From: Primula veris
Lineage: Eukaryota; Streptophyta; Magnoliopsida; Ericales; Primulaceae
Length of the DNA stretch: 64,000 bases
Assembly: GCA_963682055.1 (NCBI GenBank)
Contig: OY821740.1
Location: 41,374,795 to 41,438,794 of the forward strand
Direction of reading: 5' to 3'
Made by a program: the position numbers and the translations under genes. This document shows, one piece after another, positions 32,385 to 50,412 of the stretch (positions within the stretch are counted from its first letter, which is position 1; every line of letters starts with the position of its first letter). The notes below the pieces were generated by a model. That model searched no databases. It was given only the letters and a program-made list of their open reading frames with translations, and was not told the DNA's origin.

Positions 32385-35300
32385 GGGTGGGTATGGAGAG
32401 ACGAAAGCGAGGGCAATTTCGGCAACAAAATAAACAGAAGAAGAGATGAAGAAGGGGAAGATCGAGGGTATTCTACGAGGAAGATTGTGAAGATGCAGTG
32501 TCGAACCGAAGAGGTGGAGCCTGGAAAGTTTTTATACAAGTGCGAAAAGACCGAACAGACCTTACGTGACTGCTTCGGAAGGTTCTCTCTCTCTCTATAT
32601 ATATATATATATGTATTTATGTATGTATATGTGTGTTTATGAGTTAATTGTAGTTAGAGGGGGAATTGTGTAAATACAATTTTGCCCTAGCTTTTGAGAT
32701 ATTGTATGAATTATTGAATAAACTGCAGATAATTATATCCATTTACCTTAGTGTCCGATGTTCAGGGGCGAAGCAATGTGGGGTGTAGAATTTGCATAAA
32801 CAGTGATGTTAAAGAGAAAATTAAACAATGGGGCCAAAATATCATTTATTGAAACTATGCGGGTTGAAACAAATTGTTAATTAAACCAGGGTACATTGGT
32901 AATTAGTAAAATATAGTGAGTACATGTTGTTAATTAAGTTAGGATACATTGGTAATTATTAAAAAAGAATGAGGGTATTTTTGGGAAAATGGTGACAAAA
33001 TTTGGCCGCATCACCCAATTCTGTGGTTTGCTTATTATAATAGAATGATGTAGTATGATACGTGAATAAATTTTTATGTTTGTACATGTGTGTAACTGTG
33101 TATTTGTATCTATGAGTTAATTGTAGTTAGGAGAGGAATTTTGTAAGCTGGGTGGACAATTATGCCCTAGCTTTTGAGATTTTGTATGAATTATTGTATA
33201 AATACGTGTATGTAATTTTGTATACATGTGTGTATTGTATGTATGTATGTATGATTTAACTGTACTTAGAAGATGAATTGTGTAAGCTGGGAGGACAATT
33301 ATGCCCTAGCTTTTGAGATATAGTATGAATCATTGAATAACTGTAGATCTTATATATTTATAGCTGCACACACACATGTACATTTTTATGTATGTTTGTA
33401 ACTATGTATGTATATATGTGTGTATGTATGTATGTATGTATGATTTGATTGTAGTTAGGAGAGGAATTGTGTGAGCTGGGTGGACAATTATGCCCTAACT
33501 TTTGAGATTTAGTATGAATTATTGAATAAATGCAGATTTTTATAGTTGTTTAGCTTAATGTCCGATATTAAGGTTAAAGTCGTGGACGAAATTGAACAAA
33601 ACAATAGCAATGAAAGGCAGAGATTAGTTTTGTTTTTTTCATTATTTTGAATGAAAACAAATAAGTGATAAATGAAGAGAGAGATATGATGTATTGTAGT
33701 CCTGCGGATGACCACGAACGTCACCGGCCTGTGAAAAAAGTCAGATTTTAAAAAGAAGTGTATAAGATTGGAAGAAAATTACGAATTTTTTAGTGGCAAT
33801 AAGAATGATTCTACTTTAGGTGCCTTGGCTTTTAAGATATATTTGACTAACTGCAATATTTACACTTGTTCCTTGCTCACTTTAATGTCCTTTATTAGGC
33901 AAGAATGTGCATGTAGAAGCACGATATGCACGGATGTCAGCTAAGATGCAAGTTTATGCACATTATGTTTATATATTTGTGTAGAAGTGGGCAATGTACT
34001 AGTATATACAATATAAAGAATATGCACTTGTATGCAAAATATAGCGTATATGCATCTTTATCGGCAAATCTGCCTATTTGTGAGAATACATGCATGTATG
34101 TAGGAATATGCGACTATATATGTTTGGGAGACGCCTATACTTATATAGAAGATGTGCACATACATTGATATAATGTTGCAAAAAGCGACTGCGATGAATT
34201 TTCTTAAAATAGTATGATTGTGTTTTGCTTTCCGAGCTTAACTAGAGTTCCTTTGCAAAAAATAGAAAACGCCTCCAAACAGTCAGTTATTTGTCGTAAA
34301 GTTTGTATTTCCTCTCCACTCCCATATCCCCTTCTACTCCATTATTTGACAAATCACTCATGGCTAAAGTTTATGAACAAGACAAATGGCTGCCTTATTG
34401 ATTTTTGTCATAGTTAGTGATCTTACACCCAGTTGTTGCATACTCAGATTTTACACCAAAAGTTGACACGGAGTAGTGAATGGGTGTGCAAACATTGGAA
34501 ACTAAGTAATACATGGTTCAAAGGGTTTGAAACTAAAGTTATACTTTCATAAGTATAATGAGTGAAGGTTCTAAAGATTAGGGATACAATAGAAAAGTTG
34601 ATAAGATTTGGACTCATGCTTTTTCATTTTTTTTAATTAGTTTATCAAATTCTCTCTTTATTTAGGAAATTAAATTAGAAGTTCTAAAGATTACTTACCT
34701 TAGTTAGTAATGTGGCTACTAACCCACTAGGAATAGCCTAGTCGGCCCGCACTATCAAATAGAAGGTTCAGGGTTCGAGTCTTGTTAATGGGGGTAAGTG
34801 TGAAATCCCTTGATCCCCTTTAATAAGATTTAAAAAAAAAAAAGAAGAAGAAGTAATGTGGCTACTTTTATCTGATTTCCTAGTACTGAATTCAGGCAGA
34901 CTTAATATGCACATACAAAGTTCTCATTAATATTTAGGAACACCTTGGATGATATCTTGTATATGCCAATGGACCTGCTTACTTTTACTTTTACATCACA
35001 TGATGTACTCTATATATACGCTTGAGTGATGCTGGTTTTAAACATTCTACAACCAAAATGTTTTGCAAAACGTTTGTATCCTAATTGACTGAGACACGCG
35101 ATCTATATGCTTATTTGAACCTTGGTTCCAGTCATGGTCGTACTGCGGATATTGGGTCACTTTTACTAATTCAACTCTTTTTCATCTCTGTCCAAACTCT
35201 AAAGTTCTGCATTTTCTGGTTTCAGATTGAATTCATTTCCCATGTTGGTACTAGCCTTATCAAAATTGTACTTGAGTTAATTTCAATGTCATTACTATTA

Positions 35301-37318
35301 TTTTACATTAAACCTAGTCCTTGAGTACAACTTATTGCTTATCTAATAGTCAAATAGCCTGAATTTTTCACTTGATAATTTTATCCCTACTTCATAGCTG
35401 TCACCAAGTTGTGGCCCTTCCTCTCAGTTGCATACAATTCGTTTGGAGCATGATATTCGATGTTTGACTTTCACTAATTTCAGTATTTCTTCTAAAATCT
35501 ATTTCAACCTTCACGCAGCAGTGTCATAATATGATCCATTTGAGTGTCTTTCATTTTTTCTTGATTCCATTACATTGTCCTTTTTACTCTTTGATTATTC
35601 TGTACCTTCACCAATCACTTGGGTTCGATACTCCTTATGATGACATGTTTTTGTTTTGACTTTTGGAGAAGCCCACTTATGCTAGACTGGTGTCACTTTA
35701 GGGAAATTCGAAGTACCCATATACCTGAGTGTATTCTGTCTGTTTTGTGAGAGTTGGACTAGTGCCTCTTGAGATTCATTGTTGATCATTGAGGTATCAT
35801 GAAAGTTGTAAAACACGTAGAAATAAAGCGTTTACATTATTTTGAGTACAAACTTAATATTATTCTAGTGAAAGAAACTTGAATGGTTCTGATAAGGTTA
35901 GAGATATGATAAGATAGTTTATAAGTTTGGATGCTCATACTTTCTTTACTTTGTATTAAATCATCAAAGTACCAATCTCCTGATTTAGAAAATTAAAATA
36001 GAAGGGCTGAAGATCAACTTACCTTGGTTAGTAATGTGGTTGCTTGTAAGTAGTTCTACTCGACTTTTCTCCTTTTTTTAAAATTTGGCAGATTTAATAT
36101 GCAGATAAAAAGTCTCAATACAATTTAAATATATGACGGTTAAACACATTTGAATTATCTTTCATATGCCAATAAACATGATCTGTTGGACGTTGTACCA
36201 ATTACTTTGTGTTCCTTCGTTCTAATTAATCTCATACTGGACCTTTGGGAAACTTTTATTTTCCAACTCTTTTTCGTATTGGTCGCAACACTTGAAGTAA
36301 AATCTATCTGAGCCCTAGTTGACTGAGCTGTCTGATGATCTACCTGCTATTTTGATCCTTGGTTACAATCAATGCCATCCTGAAAATTTGGGGTCACTTC
36401 ACTGATTCAATTTTAATAAAAGTCAAATTCATCTGGTTTCGGGGGTGCATTAAATTGTCTTGTTAATACTAGTCTTTTATACCTGGGTCTATTTCAATGT
36501 CATTTTAATCCTCTTAAAGTCTTACAATTGATTTAGTCTAGTCTTATAGCTTGTTTCTCTCCTGGATAATAATATAATATTAACTAAACACTAGAACTAT
36601 CACAAATTAGACCTTCCACTTTGTTGCATTTGGAAAACATGATTATCGACATTGACTTTCACCATTTTCAGTATTTCACAAGGCATGCAACCATTTTAAA
36701 CTCCCTTTTTGACAGTAAACTAGTTGAAATTCTTGGACCATTTTGAGTGTTCTACCTTTTTCTTGATTCCGTTACAGTTTCCTTGTTACTATGTGATGAT
36801 GTTGTAACTTGTAAGTAATGACATATACGGGAGAAGCTCACATATTATAAAGGTAAAAATATAGGGAGATTTGAAATACCAATAAAAACTTAATTACCTA
36901 ATGTCCCCGAGTCCCTGACCCTTTTTTGTTTAATTAATTATTCAGGCCCACTGAAGTGATTGAATCCAACAAAGAATACACCGAAGAAGACGTGTCGGAC
37001 CAGTTGAAGAGTGGTTCCCACTCTATGAATTTACCTGAAATGGGACCCTTTGACTTCCCTGGTCTGAGAAGCGATATCGAATCTATAGAACGCAATCTCC
37101 TTGGTGGACTTGGCCGTTTCTTTGAAGCTGCAGAGGAAATGACCAATGGGTTCTTCGGTGCTATTGGCTCTCCACGAGTGTTCGATGGAGATTCTCTCTC
37201 TACCTCATCTCCTAAACGCGGAATACCCGTTGAAGACTTTACTCACAAAGAAGCACCTGAGAAACCCCCCGAAAAGTCTGGTGACTTTGATCTCTCTGGA
37301 TTGGCCAAAGATGTTTGA
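32382..37318 (+). CDS. Fra a 1 / Mal d 1-associated protein homologue
   Basis: Two exons, 32382-32581 and 36946-37318, joined at AG|G (Arg); 190 residues. Exon 1 starts MGWVWRDE and contains STRKIVKMQCRTEEVEPGKF, then LYKCEKTEQTLRDCFGR. Exon 2 continues PTEVIESNKEYTEEDVSDQ and has an acidic, Gly/Leu/Phe-rich middle, LPEMGPFDFPGL. It matches my memory of the small plant family called Fra a 1- or Mal d 1-associated proteins; the biochemical role is unknown. No signal peptide or membrane segment is evident, and the two Cys in exon 1 (QCRT, KCEK) are conserved features as I recall. The 4364-bp intron holds two repeat families and a SINE. The exact first Met is supported by family likeness and the absence of an earlier in-frame ATG. 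Confidence 0.8.
32641..33529 (+). repeat. Four interspersed ~85-bp repeats in the FAP intron
   Basis: Copies at about 32641-32720, 33114-33200, 33253-33340 and 33441-33529 share attgtagttag, gaattgtgtaagctgggtgg, acaattatgccctagctttt and gagatttgtatgaattattg. The last three are closest and are separated by TATG/TGTA-rich runs. Confidence 0.8.
34530..36880 (+). repeat. Ancient ~1.1-kb tandem duplication in the FAP intron
   Basis: Copy A (~34530-35720) and copy B (~35860-36880) share many blocks in order: gataagat.tggact/tgctcatac, ttaccttagttagtaatgtgg, aatatgcacata, tatgccaat, ctaattgactgag, ccttggttcca, aatttcaatgtcatt, tttgactttcac, tttcagtatttc, tttcttgattcc, tgacat...ggagaagc. Divergence is high and ends are approximate. 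No coding potential was seen in either copy. Confidence 0.75.
34721..34851 (+). mobile_element. tRNA-derived SINE with 15-bp target duplication
   Basis: A 131-bp body with an RNA polymerase III A box TAGCCTAGTCGG (34734-34745), a B box GGTTCGAGTC (34772-34781) and a 3' poly(A)/GAA tail. It is flanked by perfect 15-bp duplications AGTAATGTGGCTACT at 34706-34720 and 34852-34866. There is no reading frame. It sits in copy A of the intron duplication; copy B has the uninterrupted site (ttagtaatgtggttgctt near 36029). Confidence 0.92.
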
Positions 37319-40300
37319 AATATGGGAGTTTTAGATAGTGACATGACTCATAATCCTCTATGCTGTATTTCTTTGATAATAAGCTTTGAACGTATAGCTA
37401 AGATGTAATATTACTATGTGAATGCACAAATATGAAAGCTGTACTGCTTAAGTTCAAATATTCTTTGGCTACAATGTTTAAGTTGGCACGTAGGTTTTTT
37501 CCTTGTTTCTCTTTGACTGTGTTTTTGTTGCCTTGTTCAATGTGTTTGGTATTAGATTATAATAGGAGTATATGTATTTTCTGTTGATACACAAGTCTTT
37601 GTTTGGTACGACTTCAATCGTTCTTTTTTGTTGGTTTTGGAAGTGCTAGGGAGAAATTACCAAATCATATTATTTTATAAATCGGTTTCGTAATCGTTCT
37701 TAGCATCATTGATTTTCTTTCTAGACACCATTGATTAAAAGTTTATGTTTTGCTTTCTGTTTACTTCCCGTCTCTAATTTGCGGTGCCTGTTAAATTATT
37801 TGTGCAATGACTTTTACTTTTGCTACGTGTCTGGAAGAAGCAATTTCTTTTAAAAAGATGATTTCAAGATCATGCAAATGCAATTAGAAGTATAACACCA
37901 TTGTAAATGACATTATTTGTTTGATGCAATAGCAATTTAACAAAAACTTTATTGTCCTTCTAAACTGACTTTTCTTTGAGTTCCAAGAATTCTAGTATAT
38001 TTTCTGAAAGCTACAGACGAACAAATTAACAAACCTTGTTCGAACTTTGAAGAATTAATAAACCTTTGCTTGGAAGATTATGCTAATCCTTTCCTTTTTT
38101 ATCCTTAAAACATAAATGTTCTTCTCCACGTTTTCAAATTCAATATATAGCCTTTTTGATAAATCTTTTAATGCCATCTGGCTTTAAACAACGGACTTGA
38201 ATAGTTATTGTTCTAAACTTAAAAATAGAGGACAACTGTATTCCTGTAACTTACCCCTTTGTACACTTAAAAGCACTTCATCACTTAACCTCCCACATTT
38301 TGTCCTTTTTCCATATGGAAAAAAATTAAAACTTGCTTTTTGTCATTATTAATCAAGCTTGTACACAAACTTAGCAGGAAAGTAATTGTATATTATCTAC
38401 TTTGCTTCGAGTATTGGCCTCGATATATAATTAAAATCAAACACAAAACAACTTGGTCATTATAAATTATACTCTTAACCATCCCTAAATTTAGCTTAAT
38501 GACACTATCGATGTTCATGTAGCCGAGAATCTATTGTCATTTCTTCAGGATGATAAAACTGAATCAAAAAATTTAGGCATTGCTTAAACTAATTAATCTA
38601 GACCGACGATCACGAAAGTGAATATTACTCCTTAGAGCAAGTGCAGGTCTCTTGTACAATAAATTTTCGAGAAAATAATGAAAAGATTCATATAAGTGGT
38701 ATTTAATTATCAAAACGCATATATATCAAAACACTTTTAAAAATTAGTACATATGCTACATAATGCTACACATTTTTATTTTTTGACTTCAACTTTGATG
38801 ATGCATGATGCTATATTATATATACCAAATCATAATTAAGATTTAAAAATTAAGGTTTTTGAAAATTAAGTATGTTTTTAAGTACTGATCAATGATTCTC
38901 TTTACCCTAAATACAAGTATAATATCCGTCCTTTAAAATGATTCGCATTGGTTTCCATTACCTTTGCCTAAAAGTAACGGGTTCCATACGCTCTCCTCAA
39001 ATACAAGGAAGAAATCAAAATGGCAAAACTCACACCATACACTCTTCACTCTTTCCGGTACATGTTTTTTTCACAGATTACTACCACAAACTTCCGGTAC
39101 ATGTATGGAAGTATTGTTGTATAAATTTATAATGCAAGTAGTGGAATATATATTTGATACAAAAACATATTATTTTATTTCTATGATAGCGACTCCCCTA
39201 CTTGTTAACTACACATTTTCAACTTAATTCGACTGGAAAATTATATGTATTTTTTATTTTGATTACCCATTATTGACCAATTCAACCCCTCACATATTTT
39301 GAAAAAAATACAAAACATAGAGTTTCAGCCCTCTCATTTCACTTCTCTAGAAATGATAGCTTACTCACCACTAAATTTTTATAGCATTTTAAAAAGAGGA
39401 AATTGATTAATACTTGCCGGCTCTCCAATGCTAATTTGCTGGTGCTTATCTGGAACATTGTTCACATTTCTGTACCAATATACATTGTTAAAATATTAAG
39501 ACAAATTTTAATGATTAAAAACTTAAAAGACTTTAAGATGTCCGGGTTATAGATAAAACTTTGGCTCATTACACTTGAGGAATATTTTCAAATCAATTCG
39601 TCATTCTGAGTTCGAAATTTCCTATTAGTAATATTTTTAAGATAATCTCTATTTCTAATGAATGCAAGGTTGCTTAGATAATCTCTATTTCTAATGTGTG
39701 CAAGTTGTTATTTGTTACCTTATTTACGTAAATGTTGTGTCAATCAAAGGTTATTATCTACTATCTTCATCATAAGTAATAAATAATGGTTATTTAGTGC
39801 ACGTATCCATAACTCTTCTACGTTTCGAATTTATTTCATCACCCTTCAAATAGTTTTTGGTTTTGACAGTTAATCTTTAATGTTGGAAAAGTTAATGTTT
39901 AGTAGAATATACTTTCGGCCTTAATCCTGCAGTGATCAACAAAAAAGTAATTTAAAATTATTATAGTAAGATTATAATAGGAAGTTAGGAACCAACTCTA
40001 GTTTTTTTTTTCTCGAAATATTAGGAACAAGTACTATTGCAACTGAAATTATTAAGGAACAATTAAAATGTATATAAAACTAGGGACTGGACTATTAACA
40101 TTATTCCGTCAAGATCGAGTTTTTATGCAAATGTAATCTTGATATTTAGTACCATATATTTCTATGATAAAAACAAGGAGATAAATCTCCATATCTTAAG
40201 ACTTAATAGGCAATTTATCTCCCTTCTTAATAAAGCTTTTGCATAATCCCCACATTTAAGATACTCCTAGTTTGGATGAATTTTTATTAGGTCCCCACAG

Positions 40301-41468
40301 TCTCAATTGAAGTACTAAAATTCTGTAAATTGTTTTTAATGGAAGTGCTGGATTTGGTCCAAAAATGTTGAAAAGCCATATCTTTGGTCCCTACTATAGT
40401 TTTTCCCCTCCTTAAAGTACCTAATTGCATAAACAGTGGAAGAAAAATACATCATCCATGACAAAAAATAAAAAGAATATTAATTCTATAAAGAACACAA
40501 TGTATGGATTATGGTTATTGAGTCCCAGTCCATAATACTGAACAATTTGAACGAAGTTGTAGCGGGCCAATTTTTTTGTATTTAATTACATCAATAAATT
40601 AAATACTCACTCCGTCTCTTTTTAAGTGTACTCCTTGTATTTTGGTAAATATTAAGATGTATTATTAATTGTATTGGAAGGTTACAAATATAGCCATAAT
40701 TTAAATTAAATTATTATTATTGTCAATTTTTGGAACGTATTCATTGCAATATTTGAGGATATTATAGTACTTTTATCATTTTTTTTATTAATAAATTAGT
40801 AAAACGGACACTTATTTTGGGACAGACAAATATGAAATAGTTGACACTTATTTAGAGACGGATAGAGTATTTTAATACTTTTGGTATGGCTAAATTTTGT
40901 ACAAATATGCCTACATGTCCATGTATATAACATATTAACATTACTAATACCAATTACTACCCGGTGAAACTATGAGGACCAAAACTATGATTAACTCAAG
41001 GTAAGATATTAAATTTTTGGTAACATATTTCCTATTATGCACCCTTTATATTTTCATATACTAGTATTTGACTTGATAATCTAATATAATACGCGGGTTG
41101 AAACATTCCAACTGAAAAACCGGTCTGTATAATATAATATAATCTCTCTCTGTATCTAAAAGGGCCGTGTTTGGTTAAGTTCTAGGAAAGTAAAGAGATT
41201 TATTGATTAATCCCCTATCCAAACAAAAAAACGAGTTAAAGACAAACTCAAACCCAAACGTTACATACAATATACATATATACTATAATTTATACTATAT
41301 ATACATGCAAACACGCACTCCCTGCTCACTTTCACCAAAAATATGACTCTTTCTTGAAGAAAAAAACCTTCACAACTAGCACCTTTTTTATTCTTATTTT
41401 GTTCATTAAAAAAGGTGTTATTCTGGAGTGTTTTCCTTGGTTTGGAAGGGGGAAAAAAGAGTACGACA
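37319..41468. other. FAP 3' flank and CDPK upstream region
   Basis: Non-coding and AT-rich. The FAP 3' UTR should lie in the first few hundred bases and the CDPK promoter at the far end. One Stowaway MITE is at 40606-40867. I see no other gene or RNA; short frames here have no recognisable protein. Confidence 0.5.
40606..40867. mobile_element. Stowaway MITE (262 bp)
   Basis: Termini ctcactccgtctctttttaa and, in reverse complement, ctctatccgtctctaaataa, both followed by gtgt, form the typical Tc1/mariner-type inverted repeats. TA duplications lie at 40604-40605 and 40868-40869. It has no coding capacity. Confidence 0.78.
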
Positions 41469-45822
<4,354 letters not shown>

Positions 45823-48800
45823 AATTCTTAATGTAGTCATAATTTCTTGGGATATATTTTACCACAATTTTTTTTATGTAACTACAAGACATAGGAAACG
45901 ATAATACCACCAGTCATTTTTTAGTCGACACAAAACCAAGGATACAGCAGAGCCAGTCCCACTCTTATCATCTCTGATCAGATATTCCAGGACTACATAT
46001 CTTCTAGAAATTACAAAACTGTTAATCTGCCTGACATGTTTTTTCTTACTTTTTATGTACAGAATTTGAGTAAGAATTAAGATATGCAAGCTGTATCCAC
46101 ATTACTGAAAAAGTACTTGTCAAATTAAATCTAATTGTAGTTCATTTAGAATATTGGTTTCTTCTTTTATTTCAGTTCTGTAGCTTTGTGTGAGCCCAGT
46201 TCTGTGTCAATCTACATCATTTAGAAGCGTTCTCTTCTGTTGCAAAAATAAAGCTGTTACTCAATACTTAATATTGCCTAAGTTACGTATTGTAACTTGC
46301 AAGTTTTTCAATCCCCAAAGAGGTATATACAGTCATTTTAGTGTGTACTGTATTTCTAGAAATTAGCATGTGAAAAACAAATTAGCTCTTTACACATACC
46401 TGTGTTCTCATAGCTTATCACTTGTTCGGATGTTCCCATGGACTGATTTGAATATTATTTTAGACAATCAAATAATTCTTTTGTGTACTTTCTTAAATGT
46501 GTGCAAATATGAAAGATTTAAACCAGATTTATGCTTGCTCTATGTATGGCTTCAACTTTTAAGCAATGAAGACTTACATAACATAGTGGCTTTTCTCAGC
46601 AGTCACTTGTGGTACAAATAAATAAATAATCATGACCAGGGCCACAAAAGTTATAGAGAATGAGCAGAGATATGTTACTAATTGATTAACGTTTTGTTTT
46701 TGTTTTACAACACTTAACCATCCTTATCTTCAATCTTAGTTATTTTATAATGTAATACAGCTTGGATAAACTATAGCTAGGGCAATGATGTGGATAGGCC
46801 ATTCCATTTATATATGGCCTAAGTGGGACATTGTTGTTACTTTCTGGTAAGATGATGAGATTAATACGACATTGATTGTATATCCCACTGTGGTGGTCTA
46901 GTTACGGTACAATTGCTGTTTCAATAAAATTTAGAATGACTTATGAACAGCAAGCTTTCCCAAAAAACCTCTTTTAATGAAGAGATGTTGGACAGTGTTT
47001 TAAAAAGCGAAATCATAGTTAAATCGTTTTTGTAAGAGATATGCTAAAACCGTAAAAAGCGTAAGCTTTTAGCGGCCTAAAAAGCGGAAAAACGAGATAT
47101 TTAAGCTTTTTTAAGCTTTGAATCGAGTTTTTTATCGGGCTACTACGAAGCGCGCTTTTTAAAACAGGGATGCTGGATATACACACAGTGACTTGGTAGT
47201 AGTTAGTGGGTCGATCTTAAGATTTTAAATGTTATTAGGTATAGGTAAATGTCTGCATGGAGAGAATGAACTAAATTTTAGTATTCTGCTCTATAAAACC
47301 TTGATATTTGATCCGTTCTAAAAGGTTAAAAAGGAAAAAATTATTTTGATTAAAATCTTCAAAAATTAATGTTCCATCCCCCTACTAAATATAGTGTTTC
47401 CTTACAATTCCATTTAAAGTTACCGTTTCCGTCCTTGGTTTTAAAATTTCCCATATTCTAAGTGCATTTCTCCTTGTTGGAAACTTAAATAAAAGAAGAT
47501 TAAAGAACAATATTTAAGTCATACAGGGACAAACAATAGTGAACAACTTGCTATTATAATTTGTAAGAGTTCATTCCAGAAAAAAAAAATTACAAACAAG
47601 AACAAACTTCTGATCAAAATCAATGTCATGCAAATCTCGTTTATAATTGTTCGCTTCCATACTTCTGGATAGGGTTGTAACCCAGCAATTAATTTACATA
47701 ATTTCTCAAAAAGTAGATATCTTAGAGAAATCATGAATTTTTGGAACTTCAACATTGTATTTAAATTGAAAAACAGACAAAACTTTGCGTTGGAAATGGA
47801 CGAGGAAATTTTAAACATTGTTGGAATTATTTAGCACGACGGAGAATTTACAAAATGCGTCACCAGAACCATATTGTATGTTTAACATATATATGTGACG
47901 ATGGCATTTGGGTGCTAATCAAATCAAACCTAGACTTAGACTATCCGATATCCGTATACGAATAAACAAAGAGATTTATGATGAGCACAAAAATTGACCA
48001 TTCAATTAACATAAGCTCATATGTCCAATCGTTATTTCATCAAAGTTATTAGAATATAAGAAACGTCATATGGCCTCATATTTGATAAAAATAATTTACC
48101 AACGGAAACAAATTAAGTTGACAAAAGGACATTTAATTTATGAGCCAAGTGGGACAATATATTGTTTTCGTGTGTGGTTAATCTTAATGTTGTGATTATT
48201 TTGATTCTGATTTTGTATCTCACTGTGGCGGTCTACTTAGGCTTTAATCGTGCTTTCAACTTAAAATTAAGGCTGACTTGTGAACAACTACTTTTTGTGA
48301 AAGTTTTCCAAGAAAGACAACCTTTAAATCTAGAAGAAACGTTACATCTATAATACTAACAAACAAAAAAGGAAAGAGAGCATTGTCACGGACACATATA
48401 CAGATACGTATATCTAGACTTAGGCATAACGTGAAATTGCAAAATTTTAAATTTACATGACAATTAATAAATTATAACTATATTATTTATAGTAGATTGT
48501 TATACATTTGATTTATCAAAACAAGAAGATGATAAATATTTAAATTGTAACCAACAAACCTTAGTAATAATAACATTATATATTTAATGTTTTCTTAATT
48601 TTTTTGATAAAATTGTAAAATATGATAGTTAAATGACTTTATCATATACTTTGTTTTTATAACGTTTCCCAAAGTGTTCTGTGGAAAAGTCTGTGTGGTA
48701 AACGGACCAGTAAACCAACGATACTAAATTTAAGTGTCACACTCTGACATGTATACCACACTATACTTTTAATTTCGTTTGGAGTGGGTGTGCAACATAG

Positions 48801-49693
48801 TTGTATATACTTTATGTGATTAAATTTCATGTTAAGATTATGATTATAGTCCATGAACATCAAAGTTGAAAATATAAAGTAAAAATAAGTAACATATGAA
48901 TAAATGTTTAAAATAAATTTTAGATATGTGTTTTGATACTTAACTCTTAAATTATTTAAATTATATAGTAAATGATAATTTTTCTTAATTCTTACCACGG
49001 TACAATCCGAATAAATTATTTTGCTTGTTTTACTTCACTTTAAAGAATTAAATCTCATAATAGTATTTACTTCATCTCTTATTTATTGATTTGTTTGAAA
49101 GTCTAAGTTATAATAATATCCAAATAAGACAAAAAATATAAAATTATAATTTTTTTTATATGATATGTAAAGGGTAAAATAATAATTTTAATTAGATTAT
49201 TTTACTAAAAAGTAAAAGTGATCAATTATTTAAAGAGGTTCCAAAATATACTATTGATCGGAAGAGGTGATAGAAAAACTGTGTTTATTCTGTACCGTCT
49301 GATCTTTTAAATATAACTGGATCAGACACTTGTGTTTTACACAGTCAAATGCTCATTTTATATGAGGATGAATTAGTTAGGGAGGTACACGGTAAAATAA
49401 CAGATGGGTAAACCTGGCTGGCAAAGAAAAGTAGTGGGGCCTAGACACGTTGGAACAGACATGCCACGTCATCCACTGTTGCCGTTCAAGCACCCCACGT
49501 TCTCCAACAGTGGCACTTTGCTCCAAATTTATTTTATCATTGTGTTATTTATTTACTATATGATTGTATCATTTGCATATGCCACCAATCACTTGCTACA
49601 TTATTTATTTCAATGTTTTTTTTCCTACACACTACATGTATTTATGTTGGTATCTTTAAGTTTAAGTTGTAGGTCACAAAGTAAAACGGAGAG
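45823..49693. other. CDPK 3' flank and intergenic region
   Basis: The CDPK 3' UTR, then AT-rich non-coding DNA with one hAT-type MITE (46993-47169). The GC-richer stretch 49400-49520 contains cacgtt and ccacgtc motifs, but no gene start was recognised next to it; the Gypsy element inserted shortly after. No gene found. Confidence 0.45.
46993..47169. mobile_element. hAT-type MITE (copy 2, 177 bp)
   Basis: Inverted ends gttttaaaaagcg and cgctttttaaaac are perfect complements just inside the tips cagt and aggg. 8-bp target duplications atgttgga (46985-46992) and atgctgga (47170-47177) differ at one base. The same family occurs in a CDPK intron. Confidence 0.82.
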
Positions 49694-50261
49694 TGATAAA
49701 GCCATAACTTTGGTCGGTTGCGTTAGGCTTTTCAACAAAGATAAAATGACAAATCGACCGAGAATAAATGATGCTTCCTGATCTTTATTATGACTCGGAT
49801 TCTTGTCCTTGTTCGGACTATTACACTTGTTCGGATTCGTATTCCGATTTTACGATTATGCTCGATATAACTATTTAATCCCTCGTCTTGATCTTTCTCC
49901 TCTTTTATTCGATGCTCGGCTGTCTTTTCTCGGTTTGTTTCTTGAAGTGATATGCTTTGGTTAGTTTCTCTCTTTTCTTAACTTCTCTCTATATTTTTTG
50001 GATAGATTTTCTGGTCCTTTTCTAGGAGGGGTAGTGGGCTATTTATAGGCAACTGCGCCTTCTAGGATAGTGACAAATGTCTTCATCCCAGGGATTTCTC
50101 AGACAAGGGTCCCCCTTTGATTGGGCTTGGGCTTTGTGTTGTAGCCCCTCAATCCCTACAACCAATATGAGATGACCCATTTAAGCGTTGGATGCCCATT
50201 TATAAAGTGGGTTGATTATGACCCGAATAAAATATTCGGGTCTGATTTTTGTGTTCTATCA
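49694..50261 (-). repeat. Gypsy 3' LTR
   Basis: On the + strand it starts tgataaagccataac and ends gtgttctatca. It looks identical to 54788-55355. Confidence 0.95.
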
Positions 50262-50412
50262 AGTGCTCCCTGACTTCCTCGGCGTGGTTTCCATGTCGGG
50301 GGAGTCATGTTCGGTTTGTCGAGAACGTTACTTCGGTCTTATTTTTCCAAATGCTTCATCGAGAAATGCAATAGACTCGTGACGGTTCCCAGGGGGGCAC
50401 ATTTAATGTTTC

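Noticed and set aside
49404..49781. 125-residue frame before the Gypsy element
   Set aside because: Runs from intergenic DNA into the LTR and has no family likeness.
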